NCBI RefSeq assembly: GCF_018320785.1
Contig: NC_054867.1
Location: forward strand, 20,108,855-20,172,854
Origin: Cheilinus undulatus
Taxonomy: Eukaryota > Chordata > Actinopteri > Labriformes > Labridae
Direction: 5' to 3'
Length of the DNA stretch: 64,000 nucleotides
The notes below the pieces were generated by a model, which did not search any database, was not told the DNA's origin, and worked only from the letters and a program-made list of their open reading frames with translations. Shown piece by piece: positions 12,440 through 24,900 of the stretch (position 1 is the stretch's first letter; every line of letters starts with the position of its first letter). The position numbers and the translations under genes are program-made.

Positions 12440-12870
12440 TCAAAGGAAAGCACAACACTTGTTGACACGTTTTGCAGCAAAGGTCAAGCTCAACAGCATT
12501 TCTTTTGTCTGGTCTTTTTCACGCCTGGTGATAGGCACAGAGACCGTCAGCAGTTTTTGGGCCCTTGGGACATCCACAGCAAGACCCTGGCTCATGGTAG
12601 CCCTACAGCAATCCAAGTACCCACCCGGACAGTACCCTAAGCAATGCTTACTCCCCACATCCACCCCTTACCTTAAGGTGTGGACAGATTATTTGTCCAT
12701 GTTCCTGGTAAAATGCAAGGACATCCAGAGCATGACCTGGGTTGTGTCAATCCTCCATTCTGCCCAGTGGTCCACTTAGGTGGGCTTACTTGCTATTACA
12801 AGCCTTATTTAACCCTTAAACATGCCTGAAGGTTCTGCACAGTACTGTGCAAATTTTTTTCAATCTAAGG
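12440..12870 (+). repeat. Dispersed repeat, copy 1 of 3, unclassified
   Basis: It shares ordered blocks with 23,765-24,525 (reverse orientation) and 60,640-60,870 (same orientation): AGGTCAAGCTCAACAGCAT, then GGGCCCTTGGGACATC or GGGCCCTTGGGATATC, then GGGTTGTGTCAATC, then CTTACTTGC, then TCTGCACAGTACTGTGCA. No long coding frame, clear inverted repeat or poly(A) tail defines its class. Confidence 0.65.
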
Positions 12871-13782
12871 TCCTGGCTGGAACATTTTCAATTAAAGAAA
12901 TTTGAGTGGTGGACATTTTTTGAGCCGTGATTTTTCATTACGGAGGAGGTGGTGGGTCCAGAGGAAGGACTAGTTAAGAATCCCTGCTACATAAATAATT
13001 TAATCATTACAGTGTTGACTTGGCTGTGTAATATTTTCTCATGCTTATTTCTTTTTAGATTATGCAATCTTTCAAGCACACCACTTGTGGTTGAATCTCA
13101 TTTCATCTTACTAAACTTGATGTGTAGTTAATAACATTCCTACAGTGCTTCTTTTTAACCTTTGCATTTTGTTATGCTCTCATCTCTATGTATCCCATCT
13201 CCACTTCTGTGCACTCCACTGTACTATGTGTATGTTCTGTCTCATCCAAGTAGACATGTCCACCTACAGGAGATGACAGGCTAACCTTTACCCGCCTGAG
13301 TCACAGATGGCAGACCGTTGTCTCAGGGTTCAGAGAAAGACAGAGGTCCTGCCCTGACCTGATGGGTTAGCTGCCAGCTTATCTTAAAATCATATTGTTA
13401 CCTTAATGTTACTCAGACCTGGTTGTGCACGGTCTCCTGGTTGCAGCATAGTAAGCTGTAAACAACAACACTGTGAACAACAGTGTGAACAACACTGACA
13501 CATCATCATCAGATAACACAAAGAAGGAGAGCTAATAAGCAAAAAATGTTCTTAGTTTTACAAACAGCAGATACTGCCAGTACAGCAGGTTGCCACCAGG
13601 GCTGACTATCTAGTATTCACTTTTAATGTTCTGGGTTTGAGCTGCATACCCCCAAACTTCAAAAACTACAGTGATATCATATGCCAGGTTGGTCTCACTT
13701 GAGGCAGGTTATCCTCCTGTAGAGAGAGTAGAATAGCATTGTAATTGCTGGTCATATTTCAGTTGTTCATCCCGATTGTGAC

Positions 13783-14626
13783 CAGTGGTGGGGGTAATCA
13801 TAACAAAGTAATCTGTTAGAGTACTCAGATTACTTTTTGTTGTAACGAGTAACGTAACGCATTAGTTTTACAATTCAAGTAATCCTGTTATTAGTTACAT
13901 TTTCATAAAAGTAATCCATTACTAAAAGAAAAATCCCAAATTTCCTTTCTCCTTTGTGGCTTCAAAAAGAGAGAAAGAAACAAATGAAGCTCCTTGATGC
14001 ATCTGCTCTGTTTGTCCTCCTTTCTTCCTGTAGGCACGTTGGCACGTAGCGCTGTGGCAGCAGAAGGTAAACATGCTGTGTCATTACACGCGCATTGGTA
14101 GCTTGTTAAACCAGCGAGATGACAGAGAGTACAGCAGGCCACTGTGGAATTATCCCCATTATGATGGATTTCTGGATTAAAGGGGCGAGAACAGCATCAT
14201 GGTGAAACGTAAGTTTAAAAGCTCTGTTTGCTTTCATTCAATCAGCTGTGCAGCTGTTCCAATTACGTGCTGTTATTACACACAGCATTCGAGTGATTCT
14301 GTCTGCCTCTGCTCAGCTTGTTGTCAGATTGTGAGCATGTTAAAGAGCTGTAAACGTTTTCCTGTCTGAGATTATGGGCTGTAAATTAGGCTCTACATTG
14401 GCATTAGAGTCTGCACATTCAAATGCAGATGTGCGGTCCTTATCTGTTATTTTAACACCGCCAAGTGGAACGAGTGGCTAACGGGTTTTAATATTCAGTA
14501 ACACAAAAGTACTCTAACGCGTTAGTTTTAGAAGTAGGTAACGCAGTAACGTCACAAGTTACTTTTACCAGTATGTAACGGAGTAATCTAACGAGTTGGT
14601 TTCAAAAGTAACGCTACCCAACAATG
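13783..14626. mobile_element. hAT-type non-autonomous element with perfect 8-bp target duplication
   Basis: The left terminus CAGTGGTGGGGGTAA and the right terminus (reversed) CATTGTTGGGTAGCG are imperfect inverted repeats, followed by GTAACG-rich subterminal blocks on both sides. ATTGTGAC is repeated directly at 13775-13782 and 14627-14634, an 8-bp duplication as hAT elements make. The interior (about 13,940-14,450) has no transposase, so this is an 844-bp non-autonomous copy. Confidence 0.88.
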
Positions 14627-14634
14627 ATTGTGAC

Positions 14635-16340
14635 AGTCCATCAGGTGGATTGCTTATTTCTGCTGCTATTGTCAAGTGTTTTATAATTTGTGCCTCTCTA
14701 TTTTCAGATCTCTGGGCATTCAAGACCATTTCTTAGCCTAACCCTGGGCCACCCACAGACACAACTAGGCTTACTGGTCCTACTCTGATTCCAGTGAATA
14801 TCATTTGGATCTGTAGCATTGTTGCTAAAGTCTTGACAACATTTTCTTCCCGGGCCTGGCTCTAATCAGCTTTGAAGTGGACTGCAAAAAATGTTTCAGG
14901 TCTTAGCATGGCTAGACATGTTGACACTACTGTCCTTACCCAATTGGCCAAACTATAATATTAGAATAACAAAAATACAACCCTAATTCCAAAAATGTTG
15001 GAGGGCATATAAAATGTACATAAAAACTGAATGCAATTATTTGTCTCATATCAAATCTCATATACCAGTATTTTATTCACTCTAGAACAATTATTGTCTT
15101 ATGTAAGATTATAGCAGCTCAACAGTCCTGGGTCATCTTTGCTGTATATATATATATTTATTTTATAAGAACGCTTTTTATCAGTGAATGGTCTGGACTG
15201 CAGACAGGCCAGCTCAATACCTCTGACACAGAACAGTTTTCCACGTTGCCTCAGTCTATTTTAAATGAGCTTTTTCCAAGAGAAGAAGAATTTCTGTATC
15301 ATGTTCACATATGGCACATATGGCAGATCTTGTATCTCCAACACAAACTGGACCACCCCTTTGTAGCTAGGAGTGGTTGATGGGGCCCTCCTCCCTCCTG
15401 ATTGTCAGAAAAACTCACACCTCCTCTGCCGAGTGGGGCTTAGCTTGAGCTTGCTCTCTTTGACTTTGTCTTGTTGAAACAAACAGTGAGTCAACTCCAG
15501 TCATGCTTTTAATGCAGCTTGGAACATCCTTGATATGTAGGAGTTATTCAATAAGCACTTCAAAGTCAACCAGAAATCATCCATATGAGGTCTGTGACTT
15601 AAAATAAACTTAAAGGTATCATCAGCTGCAAAGCAACATATTATAATTAGAATGAAAGGCTTAATTTCTGCCAAAACGTTATTGATGCTTTAAGTCACAC
15701 CAAAATAGACGTGACAGCGCTGTGATGTCATTGGTTAGTATAAGCTTAGCATCATCTCTTAAAGAGATGATTTTTCCCCAGCCTCATGTCACCTTGTCAA
15801 AAGAAGTCGAAAACAGATCACTGACCGGTTAAGTCTCCAGTGATATCTGTCAGCAGCTGCCACCAGTCTGTGTATTTGTGTACAAATGTGGATCTAAAAC
15901 TCTCTTCAATTTTGTCATAAACCAACAGAAGAGTGTGAAATGGTGATAGGTCAGTGAAGAAATGACACAAAGAGACTAAAAAGGAAACAAAGAGAAAATG
16001 TGTGCTGGAGAGGTGAGATTGCTTTTTCTAAAAAAAATGATGAGTCTTATTTTGTTAAGTCTGCTGCATACAAATGTGTTTAATTAGTGGTGCTTTTTAT
16101 TCATGTGGAGCGTTGCTGTATTTGCATAACTACAGATTAATTTTGGCCTCTCACTCTTGTCTCAGTGTTTCCAGAATAGAGCTCCACTTCTAATCTGCAG
16201 TTTCTTTTCAAAGAAAGAATTGGATTTTATGGTTTTATTAGAAAATGATACTACTTAAAGCCGTTGAACATGTCCTTTAAAAATATTGATCTTTTTGCCT
16301 TTTACTTAAGTTTATTTGCTCTCTGCTGCACTGCACTGTT
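14635..16340. other. Non-coding stretch, no gene seen
   Basis: No supported coding exon. A short TA repeat lies at 15,146-15,156. The sequence is otherwise unremarkable AT-rich DNA. Confidence 0.45.
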
Positions 16341-16344
16341 ACTT

Positions 16345-17240
16345 CATGTCCACATTACAATACATTTTTTACAATAAACTTTGCACATTTATATAAATAA
16401 AGTACATTTACATTTGTACAATTGATTTATCATATTTTTACAAAAAAAAAAAAACATATCAAGTCTTTGAAATAAACTTCACATTTTTACATTAAAAGTG
16501 TGACATTTTTACAATTAACTCATCACCTTTAACAATAAACTAGTCACGGTCTAATAATTAATTTGTAAAACTGTCTTTTAAAAACTTATCAAGATTTTCC
16601 TAAAACTAATTTAGAAGCAATTTATAACAATAAACTTATCAAGGTTTTACAATAAACTATTCTTTTTCACAATGAATTTATCACATTTTCACAAATAATT
16701 TATCAGTTGTTTACAATAAATCATCACATTTTTACTATAAATATATCATTTTTAGACAATTAATATATCAATTCTTTAAAATACACTCCATACAATATAA
16801 TTTAAAAGTTTGCTTTACAATGAACATATCATATTTTTAAAATAAACATCATGTTTTCAAAAGTACTTTTCACATTTTTTTTTTTAAAATCATGTTTTAA
16901 CTATCAATGTATAACAATTTTACAATTAAATTATCACATTTCTACGAATAATAGATCACCTTTTAATAATATTGGTTGTCATGTTTTTACAATTAACTTA
17001 TCACATTTTATAAATAATTTGTCACGTTGTAACACAATTTTATCATGTTTTCCCATCAGTACATCACTGTTTTTTCAATAAAATTATCTTTTTTTTTACA
17101 ATTAATTTTTACATCATTACATCAAACTCATCATGTTTTACGATAAATTGATCATATTTTACAATAAGCTTATCATTTTTTTTTTACAATATAATAAATT
17201 ATAATGTTATAACATGAAACATTTCATATTCTTTCAGTAC
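16345..17240. repeat. Degenerate minisatellite, unit about 20-24 bp
   Basis: About 900 bp is built from diverged copies of a unit close to TTTTTACAATAAACTTATCA. Variants recur every 20-24 bp (for example around 16,500, 16,640, 16,710, 16,980, 17,140 and 17,165). The array is strongly A/T-rich with strand asymmetry: the unit keeps CA and TTTT on the plus strand. No coding potential. Confidence 0.8.
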
Positions 17241-18880
17241 AGATTATCAGATTATAAAGTGAAGATACAGAATTTTAGAATGGTAAAGCTTTGATGTAAT
17301 GTTGTGTTTTTTTCTTGGTATGGCAGCACTAGGCTTCCGTACTAACCTAGACTGTAAAGTAGTGAGGGTGACATCATGTTGGGTCAGTCCTGGGTTTTGG
17401 ACCAGAGAAAGATCCACTCATGATGGACTCATCGTTTGTGACTCATCAGTGTGTGTGTGTGGCTCTGGTACAGAAAGCTATGGAGTTGATACAGTGCTAG
17501 TGAAAGTGCCCTGTGTGAGTAGAAAATACAGCAGTGATGATGCACCAGCGCATAAAAAAATGCATGTGTATCATTTGCATCATGTGCTCAATCAACTGTA
17601 CAATTTTGCTTCTCTTTCTCCTCCTCTCTCTCACACATAAACACACACACATTTACACACATGCAGTGAAGACTTTGGGCACATCTCAAAGGACAGCTTC
17701 TGCATGAGTTGGTCCATGGTGGAGAGGAGGGGACCTTACAGCTGTTTGGAGCAGAATATGCCAGCCACTGACAGTGTGCCAAACAGACCAAGAACATGAA
17801 CGCACACGCTTACACACAGCTGTACAACCATCCTCTTGAATGGCTCATGGCTGATTATGAAACTGCCTTCTCTTTGTCCAGAACCAGTACGGAGTGAAGA
17901 TGCAGGAAACCACCCAGTCTGTGGCATCTATCTTGACCAGAGCTAACGCAACCTTTAAACAACCTTCTGTTTGTCTACATAAGCACTCAGCCATGAAGCC
18001 AAAGGTTCTTTATCATTAGCTACGTAAATGCCAGTCTCTGCCTAAACTCCAGCCTTAAAGCCTGAGGGTATGAAATCAGAGTGACAGACTAGGGTCATGA
18101 GGGGAAGTCGTTTCAAGCAGGCTTTTGGAAAATATCATGCTTAGTTGAAGAAAATACATTGATTTTGAGGTGACTGAAATCATTTCAACATCAGCCAAAC
18201 TTCATCTGAATGTATTTAAGGTTGATTTTTCAACAGATATCCAATCCTGGGCTGTAAAGAATACCCCCACGGCCCCCGTGGTGGAGGGCCCCGCAGTCCA
18301 AAGGGCCCTGCCCTTACCTGACATTTTTTAGGATAAGGGATGCATGCATCGCTGGCGGGCCTGCATTTGCCCACTGCAGCAGTGGGCATAATATGCATGC
18401 AAATTATACAGAGTAACCAATTACAGCTCTGGCTGCTTGGTACTGTCTGCTTCCTGTAAGCACAATGAGTCGCTGACAGACATGTCAATCAATCAGCACT
18501 TAGAGCCTCATCCAATCCCCACCTCCCGACTCAACTCTCACAAGCCAATGACAGCCTTGTTTAATGATACAAACTTACCAGTAGTTTGTTTACAAAGTTA
18601 GTTAAAACAGCAGCATGTCCAAATGACCAACATTATATGGATGCGAATACAAAAAAAAGGAAATGACTAAAGGAGGAAGGAATTCTGAAGCAGAGAGAGA
18701 CATTTCTGACATTGAATTTTACATTGAATGAAAGTGGGAATCCTGATGGCTCAAACTTGGTGGCCACAGGTACTAGCTAGCCATCAGACAAGTGAAAAAG
18801 AAAGATTTAAATTGTTTTTCCAAGCTTTCCTAGAAATAACAGTTTGGCTGATTGTACTTTAATAACTTTTAATAGGCCCA
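17241..18880. other. Non-coding stretch, no gene seen
   Basis: Short TG/CA and CT runs occur at 17,445-17,460 and 17,600-17,660. Frames here are short and without recognised domains. A G/C-richer block at 18,260-18,370 (GGCCCCCGTGGTGGAGGGCC) may be part of a repeat. Confidence 0.4.
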
Positions 18881-18881
18881 G

Positions 18882-18882
<1 letters not shown>

Positions 18883-18919
<37 letters not shown>
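18883..18919. repeat. (GA)n microsatellite
   Basis: About 18 uninterrupted GA dinucleotides, continuing into a GA-rich tail to about 18,950. Confidence 0.95.
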
Positions 18920-18921
<2 letters not shown>

Positions 18922-19055
18922 GCAGAGAAAGAGAGGAAAAGTGAGAGAGCGTGCATTATGCAGTTAACTGGAGGACAAATGGGAAAGAAAACCATTGTTT
19001 GAAATGCATAAATCATCTGCTGTTTAACTGTGTGTGATCAACTTAGTGTGCCACA

Positions 19056-19653
19056 AAGACAAGTGAATACAAAAATGCAGTGTTTGAATGATTATTTAAT
19101 TTTTAATCCAAATCTATCTGGTCCTATGTGAAAAAGTAATTGCCCCCATTGTTAAATCATGAGTTAACTGTGATTAATCACAGCTTTTGTAAGGCTGAGT
19201 TAATTTTCACTGGCCACACCCAGGCCTGATTACTGCCAGGTTTGTTGGATCAAGAACTCACTTAAATAAACAGACTTACATCCAATTGGTATGCTGTGGC
19301 GTGACCTTAAATGGGCAGTTCATGCTCAAAAACCCCCCAATATGGCGGAGGCGCCAAAATTCTTCCACAGCGATGTAAAAGACTCATCACCTGTTTTCTA
19401 AAATGGTTGATTTCAGTTATTGCTGCCAAGGGTGGCAAAACCAGTTATTAGGTTAAGTGGTGCAGTTAATTTTTCACAGAGGGGCCACATAGGTTTGGAT
19501 TTAATAATCATGCAGACACTGCATTTTCTATTCACTTGGGTTTTCTTTGTGAAATATTAAAATTGGTTTGATGATCCAAAACATTTGAGTGTGATAAAAA
19601 TGCTCAAACCTCACTAATCAGAAAGGGAGTAAATACTTTTTCCCGGCACTGTA
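19056..19653. mobile_element. Internally deleted Tc1-like element
   Basis: The segment GACAAGTGAATACAAAAATG with GTGAAAAAGTAATTGCCCCC on the left, and GGGAGTAAATACTTTTTCCC with GGCACTGTA on the right, match the terminal regions of a common fish Tc1 family. The interior retains only short pieces of transposase-strand sequence (around 19,290-19,450), joined with large deletions. It cannot encode a protein. Confidence 0.7.
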
Positions 19654-20220
19654 TTTACAGTCATGGTTCCATTAGACGTGGCTCTGATAAGTTTAGAGTT
19701 TACAATAAAGAGAGCAGTGATGGTCCACACATGTAGCTGACCAGAGGATCCATGCGCAGTTTGCACATGTTAGACTCCTAAATATGAGACTGCATCGGTC
19801 TGTTAAATCACTGAAGTCTACAGTGCTGTTTGCACTCTTCACTGGTAAACTGAGGAATACTGTCAGGACAGATGATCAGCTGATGAGGAGCTGACTTATA
19901 CTGTCGAATATAAAAAATATATACAAGGGCCCAATTAAGGGGAGCTGCTGGGGGCCCCCATGGATTCGCATTACCAGGCTGATCCAGTGCTAAGGTTTGG
20001 CGCAGCTCATGGTGCTGCTCTACTTAAATGTAGCTTTCACTTCCTCCAGTTCATTTATGTCATCTTTAGTGAAAAACTCCACCTCCCCATCACTGAGAAA
20101 TCTCCTTGGTTTTTTCAGCACTTTTATCCCATCAGCCTTAAATGACACCAACACCTCCACCACCAGTGTCTGGACTCCACAAGGGATTAGACTTTGGTAC
20201 CTCACTGCACTTAGTGCAAA

Positions 20221-20300
20221 TACAGAGCCTATAAGAAGTATTCACCCTGGTGGATGTTTTACCCTTTTACTGATTTTATAAATCAATCATGGACAATACA
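20221..20300. mobile_element. Solo Tc1-type terminus
   Basis: TACAGAGCCTATAAGAAGTA, then ATTCACCC and TTTTACCCTTTTACTGATTT, is the same kind of terminus as at 7776 and 36558. The opposite end was not found nearby, so this is a truncated fragment. Confidence 0.6.
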
Positions 20301-23300
20301 ATATGGCTTTTTGACACCCCCCATCTCTACAAGTAATTTCAATAAATTAAAAATAAATAAAGTAAAATATTGCATAAATATTCAACAAGACTGGCATGGC
20401 TGAAGTTTTCTTGCATTGTCGTCTAGTTCGACACTCTGACCTGATGTCAGCGACATGTATCCAGATGCCTACCATCAGGGCAGTGCTTTCTCTCCATCTT
20501 TGTATCACCATTTACCAGAGTGACATCATTACAAGTCCCCACTTTTCCCTTCCCGGGTTTTATGTGTACATACAGTGAAGCTGTATGTAATGGCGTGGTT
20601 AACTGAGCTTATTTTCAATACATGTTATCACATGCATTACAGTTTCTGAACTGATTTGCTGGAAAGCTTCAATGCTTAAAGAAGCTTCATCTCACCATCA
20701 CTACAGACTAAATCCCCCTAAAACAAAATCAGGCCCTCTTCTAGTCACCAGTAAGCCACATATTATTTTTTTTGAGTTTATGAACCCAGAATTAGAAAAC
20801 AAACCCAATCAGACTGTCATAATAGCCTTTATTGTGAAGAGTAAATAAGGTAGTATTTTCTATCTGAAAAGAGACAAAACAATCATGAACTAGTCCAGCC
20901 TACAGTCAGCTCATGTGTCAACAGAAACATAGTAATGCCAGGCTAAAACTTGAGTAGAAGTTAAATCCCCTGTCTCGAAGATCACCTTTTTATTCTACAT
21001 AATTCATGTCTCACCAAAGTGTGTTAAACACGTGTGACAGTGATCCAGCAGCATCACTGAGCAGACTCAGAGCCGACAGGATCAGATCAGTGTCTATCAA
21101 ACATGTTCGGAGATCAGAAGAAAATTTTGATAAAGGACTGGTGTCTGTAACATATAGGACGCAGATTTATTTCCTCAACTTTAGATCTGTCATCCATCTA
21201 ATTCATGTGACTGCCGTGTCTGTGTTTTTAGCTTTTTATTGGAGATGGTGAGTCCCTGACTAAAAGCGACACAGATACAAGCAGAAGTGAACAGGCTGGA
21301 GCTCAGGCTAAATCCACATGCTGAATGTTGGCTGTCTACTAAATCATATGTTAGAGATTTTAACTGTATTTTAGGAATCTGCTCTTCTCTTTGCTGAACT
21401 TTTCCCCCTTAACTTTTACTGCTGACTCTGCATCTACCAAAGACTGTATATGAGTGAGAAGAGCATTCACTTCACATGATTCACACACACAATCAGTAAC
21501 AGTCATCGGAGGAGCGAGCCTAACCATGACCCTGACCCCAAAGAGGTTTGGGGCTTCAAGGAGAACATCCAGGGCTTAAGACCTTGAAGCATAATTTTCA
21601 CTCACCCAACCTCACAGCATCAAACAACTTACATACTACTTTCTTATTCTTACTTTTTTTGCAAGAAAAAAAGCTAAATAATTTCTACAGATACAGGTGT
21701 AAAGGCAAGATAGTATGCATATTTGTACCTGTATTCATCTATATAAACATCTCTCTATATTATAGTTGTTGTTTTTTTTCAATATTTGTTTTTTTTTTGT
21801 TTTTTTTTTTTGAATATGGTTTTATATATATGCTTTTTTTCTGCAAATTATTGAGTATGATGCATTGTCATAGAATTGTTAAACTTTACTCAGATGCATC
21901 TTATCTCAATTAAGAGGGTCAGTGAGAGACACTTTAAATTAATCTTGTGCCTTTTTGGACTCTTTTTTTCTTTCTTTGTGAGAAAACATTCAATAAGCTA
22001 CACCTGAAGACAAATGGACACATCCATTACCCTCGGGTTTGCTACAGCTGGATTGCAAGCAATTAGTGAAGTCATGTTTTGTAGACTCTAGCCTGAAAAA
22101 AGAAGAGTACTCTGTATGTATCTCATTCATAGTTTTAGAAAGGATCAGTCTTACTATCGCTGCTGGTGCTGCAGAATAAATCAGAATACCTGGGTCATTA
22201 TTTGAATTGTTTGCACTTTTATAGGTCCACTGGCCATGAAGAGGTTGGAAATGTTTCCCTCTTTTTAACTGCAGGCAAGGAAAAAATGCACTGCAATGAA
22301 AAGGTCACTTTTATAATAACACTATGACCATGAAGTGGTAGGCTGTCTTTTTTTAGTCTTCTTAAATAGAACCATACAATTTGGGTCATCAGAATTTGAA
22401 AGCTATCAATAGCTTTTGATGGTATGTCTTTTAAAATATTTAAAACTCTATGATTTAATGATTGACAGTATTAAAAAAGTACCCATGTTTAAAAATACTA
22501 CATCTATTTCTTGAGCATTTGTAGAAAAGGAGGGACATGTCAATAAAAACAAAAAAAATTGAAAACAAAGTAAACAGCAAATATTTTGGTGCAGTTCAGA
22601 CAATGTGAAGGATTTTGCCTGCAGTTTTTGATAATTAAAAATGAGAAATAATCCATATCTGGATCCAAGGACTTAAATTTTTGCTACCAAAGTATTGGAC
22701 CAGGTATCAATGTCCTTTTGATTGTACACAGAGGATTTATCTGTTTAGAAAATATCTAAAAGACGTGCATGGCCAATGCTATATAGACTTCATTAGAAGT
22801 TCAACAGTGAACATTTTTTAACGTCTGTTTGTAGATGCTGTAACAATATTGATGCTCAAACCAGATTTAACTGGGCAGTCTGTTTCCCTTAAAAACAGAA
22901 CAGTCCAGCAAAACACAAATATGCAACCTGAATCGCTACCCTGTGGTCAGACATACATTTGAACTTCCCAACATCAGCTAAGCAACATGACAAGCAGGGT
23001 GCAAAGTGATTGTATGAGTATGAGAACATAAAGTTTTGGTTGTGTGCCATTTATATTTCTGTCACACAGTGAATGCTGACATTAGACCACCACTGTTAAA
23101 GAGTTGGATGCAGTCAGTCTGAGCAGAGGCAAAGACAAAACACACTGCAGTTGTCAGAGGCAGATGAGGGGAAATGCACCTCATGCCATAAGGTGTATTT
23201 ACTCATCAGCAAACCGACTTTTTGGTTTTATCCATACGTTTTTAGCAAAGAGGGAGAAAAGCTGTTAAAAGTGCCCTTTCTGGTTTGTGCTGCAAGCAAT

Positions 23301-23764
23301 CTCAGAGTTTTAAAAACAGTCATCGATTCAAAACAAGAGGCAAGTCACAGAGGTTAGGCTGTTCAGCAGCTGGCCAGGTCTTTACCCAACCTGAAAATGT
23401 CTAGTGGGGCCGCCATGTTACAGGGGAGTCGTTCCGCACTATGAGTGCGAAATGACTCTCATAGTGAGTCAACTCACAACTGTTGGCAGGGTAAAGTTGT
23501 GGTTCATCACAAGTAAACAGCACAAAACATAAATGAGATGAAGCAAAAGAGCAGCTTCAAGTAGTAGTTCCCACTTTCCCTTAATTTCCACTGTTTCCAT
23601 GGCAACAATAAACAAGATGTTTTAGCCATTGTGGTTCCATCATGACAGCCACCATAACAAGACACACCCTGTTACAACTTTAAAAATTCATTATTTCACT
23701 AGCATTGAAAACTGTTGGAAATATTTGAAGTGATGTAAGAACTCCACTGAAATGCATACAATAT
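20301..23764. other. Non-coding stretch within the putative synaptophysin-family gene; no exon seen
   Basis: This lies downstream of the two coding exons at 26.2-26.4 kb, so it is probably intronic. I looked on the minus strand for the expected next exon (the first transmembrane segment, usually containing an IFAFATC-like motif) and did not recognise one. A perfect RFX-like palindrome at 23,593-23,606 is listed separately. Confidence 0.4.
23593..23606. promoter_or_regulatory. RFX X-box-like palindrome
   Basis: GTTTCCATGGCAAC closely matches the RFX-family X-box (GTTGCCATGGCAAC). It sits about 3 kb downstream of the start of the putative synaptophysin-family gene. A second, weaker copy lies in that gene's promoter at 26,603-26,616. 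Function is inferred from the motif only. Confidence 0.45.
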
Positions 23765-24525
23765 ATACGTACAGTACAATACTGTGCAGAACTTTTAGAC
23801 ATGTTCGGACCACAAAACTGAGGCTAAAGTAAGGTAAAATGTGGCAAATAAGCCATCATCGGGCAGGAAGGAGGATTGACACAACCCCAGTGGTGCTCTG
23901 GGTGTCCACACCTGGGCCGAGTAAGCACAGTCTAAGACAGTGGTTCCCAAACTTTTTTTTTAACCTGCAGCCCCCCCTATTTGTTTCTAAGAAAAGTCAA
24001 CCCCCTCCAAGACCACCCACAAGAATTAAAAAAATGATACACTGCTGTTAAAAATCAACATCATTTTTTATTGTTTCATGTATAATAGGACTGTTTAGCA
24101 TACCAAAAGATGTTTGCATAAACTATCTCAGTAAAGTTTTGCCATGATTTTTGTTTAAGTCAATCCAATTTATATATATGCCAGTCTAAGCTCAGAACAG
24201 ACAAGGCCTCTTGCCCACCCCCCTGAGATCTTTGTCACCTCCCTTAGGGGGGTTCTGGACCTCATGTTGGCACTGAATAGTAAGTAGAGGTGGCACAAGC
24301 ACCTGGCTGTGCTGTAGATATCCCAAGGGCCTAAAAACTGCCATGGTCTGTGGGGGTATTAACAAGGGTGAAAAGGCCTGGGCAAGATGCTGTTGAGCTT
24401 GACCTTGGCTTTCAAGCAACACATAGTATATATGTCGAGCTGGACTCTGAACACCCCTACCCCCAGCCCCTGGTTGCAGCACGTTGGGCCCTGTGGTGAA
24501 ACCTTGGCGCTCTATATGCCTAAAA
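23765..24525 (-). repeat. Dispersed repeat, copy 2 of 3, interrupted by an insertion
   Basis: Reading the minus strand gives the same block order as copy 1: AAGGTCAAGCTCAACAGCAT (24,392-24,411), the GGGCCCTTGGGATATC-like block, GGGTTGTGTCAATC (about 23,880), and TTCTGCACAGTATTGTACTG near 23,770-23,790. The copy is split by a segment at 23,937-24,182 (listed separately), bracketed by AGTCTAAG on both sides. Confidence 0.65.
23937..24182. mobile_element. hAT-like insertion inside the dispersed repeat
   Basis: It starts with ACAGTGGTTCCCAAAC, a typical hAT-derived terminus. It is bracketed by the 8-bp direct repeat AGTCTAAG at 23929-23936 and 24183-24190. The expected right terminus (GTTTGGGAACCACTG) is missing and the right side is AT-rich, so that end may have been altered. 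The surrounding repeat resumes on the far side, which supports a real insertion. Confidence 0.6.
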
Positions 24526-24527
24526 CT

Positions 24528-24826
24528 TACAGTTCCTATAAACAGCATTCACCCCCTTGAATGTTTTACCCTCTTACTAATCAGTATTCCTGGCTACTAT
24601 TACACCACAGAGACAAAAGAACACCCCAAGTAATTCAGAGAAAAGGTTATTGAAAAGGACAAGTCAGGGAACGGATGCAAAAATTTCCAAGGCACATAAC
24701 GTTGTAGAAATCTGTTTTCATTTTTACATCAAGAATTTTTTTTAAATTATATTGATCATGACTGATTTATAAACTCAATAAAAGGGAAAACATCCAAGGG
24801 GGTCTATATGTTTAGTAGGCCCTGTA
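24528..24826. mobile_element. Short Tc1-derived MITE
   Basis: The left end TACAGTTCCTATAAACAGCA and the right end GTTTAGTAGGCCCTGTA form diverged Tc1-type inverted termini about 300 bp apart. The interior matches parts of the 36.6-37.7 kb Tc1 copy (the stretch CAGTATTCCTGGCTACTATT). It is an internally deleted, non-coding copy. Confidence 0.7.
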
Positions 24827-24862
24827 TGCACGTGACTATATGAATTATATAATACACATGAC

Positions 24863-24900
<38 letters not shown>
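24863..24900. repeat. (TA)n(CA)n compound microsatellite
   Basis: About 13 TA units run directly into about 6 CA units, a common fish microsatellite configuration. Confidence 0.93.

Noticed and set aside
20020-20205. 61-codon minus-strand frame with lysine- and acid-rich composition
   Set aside because: No domain was recognised and it adjoins a Tc1 terminus; it could be a repeat fragment but there is not enough evidence to call it.
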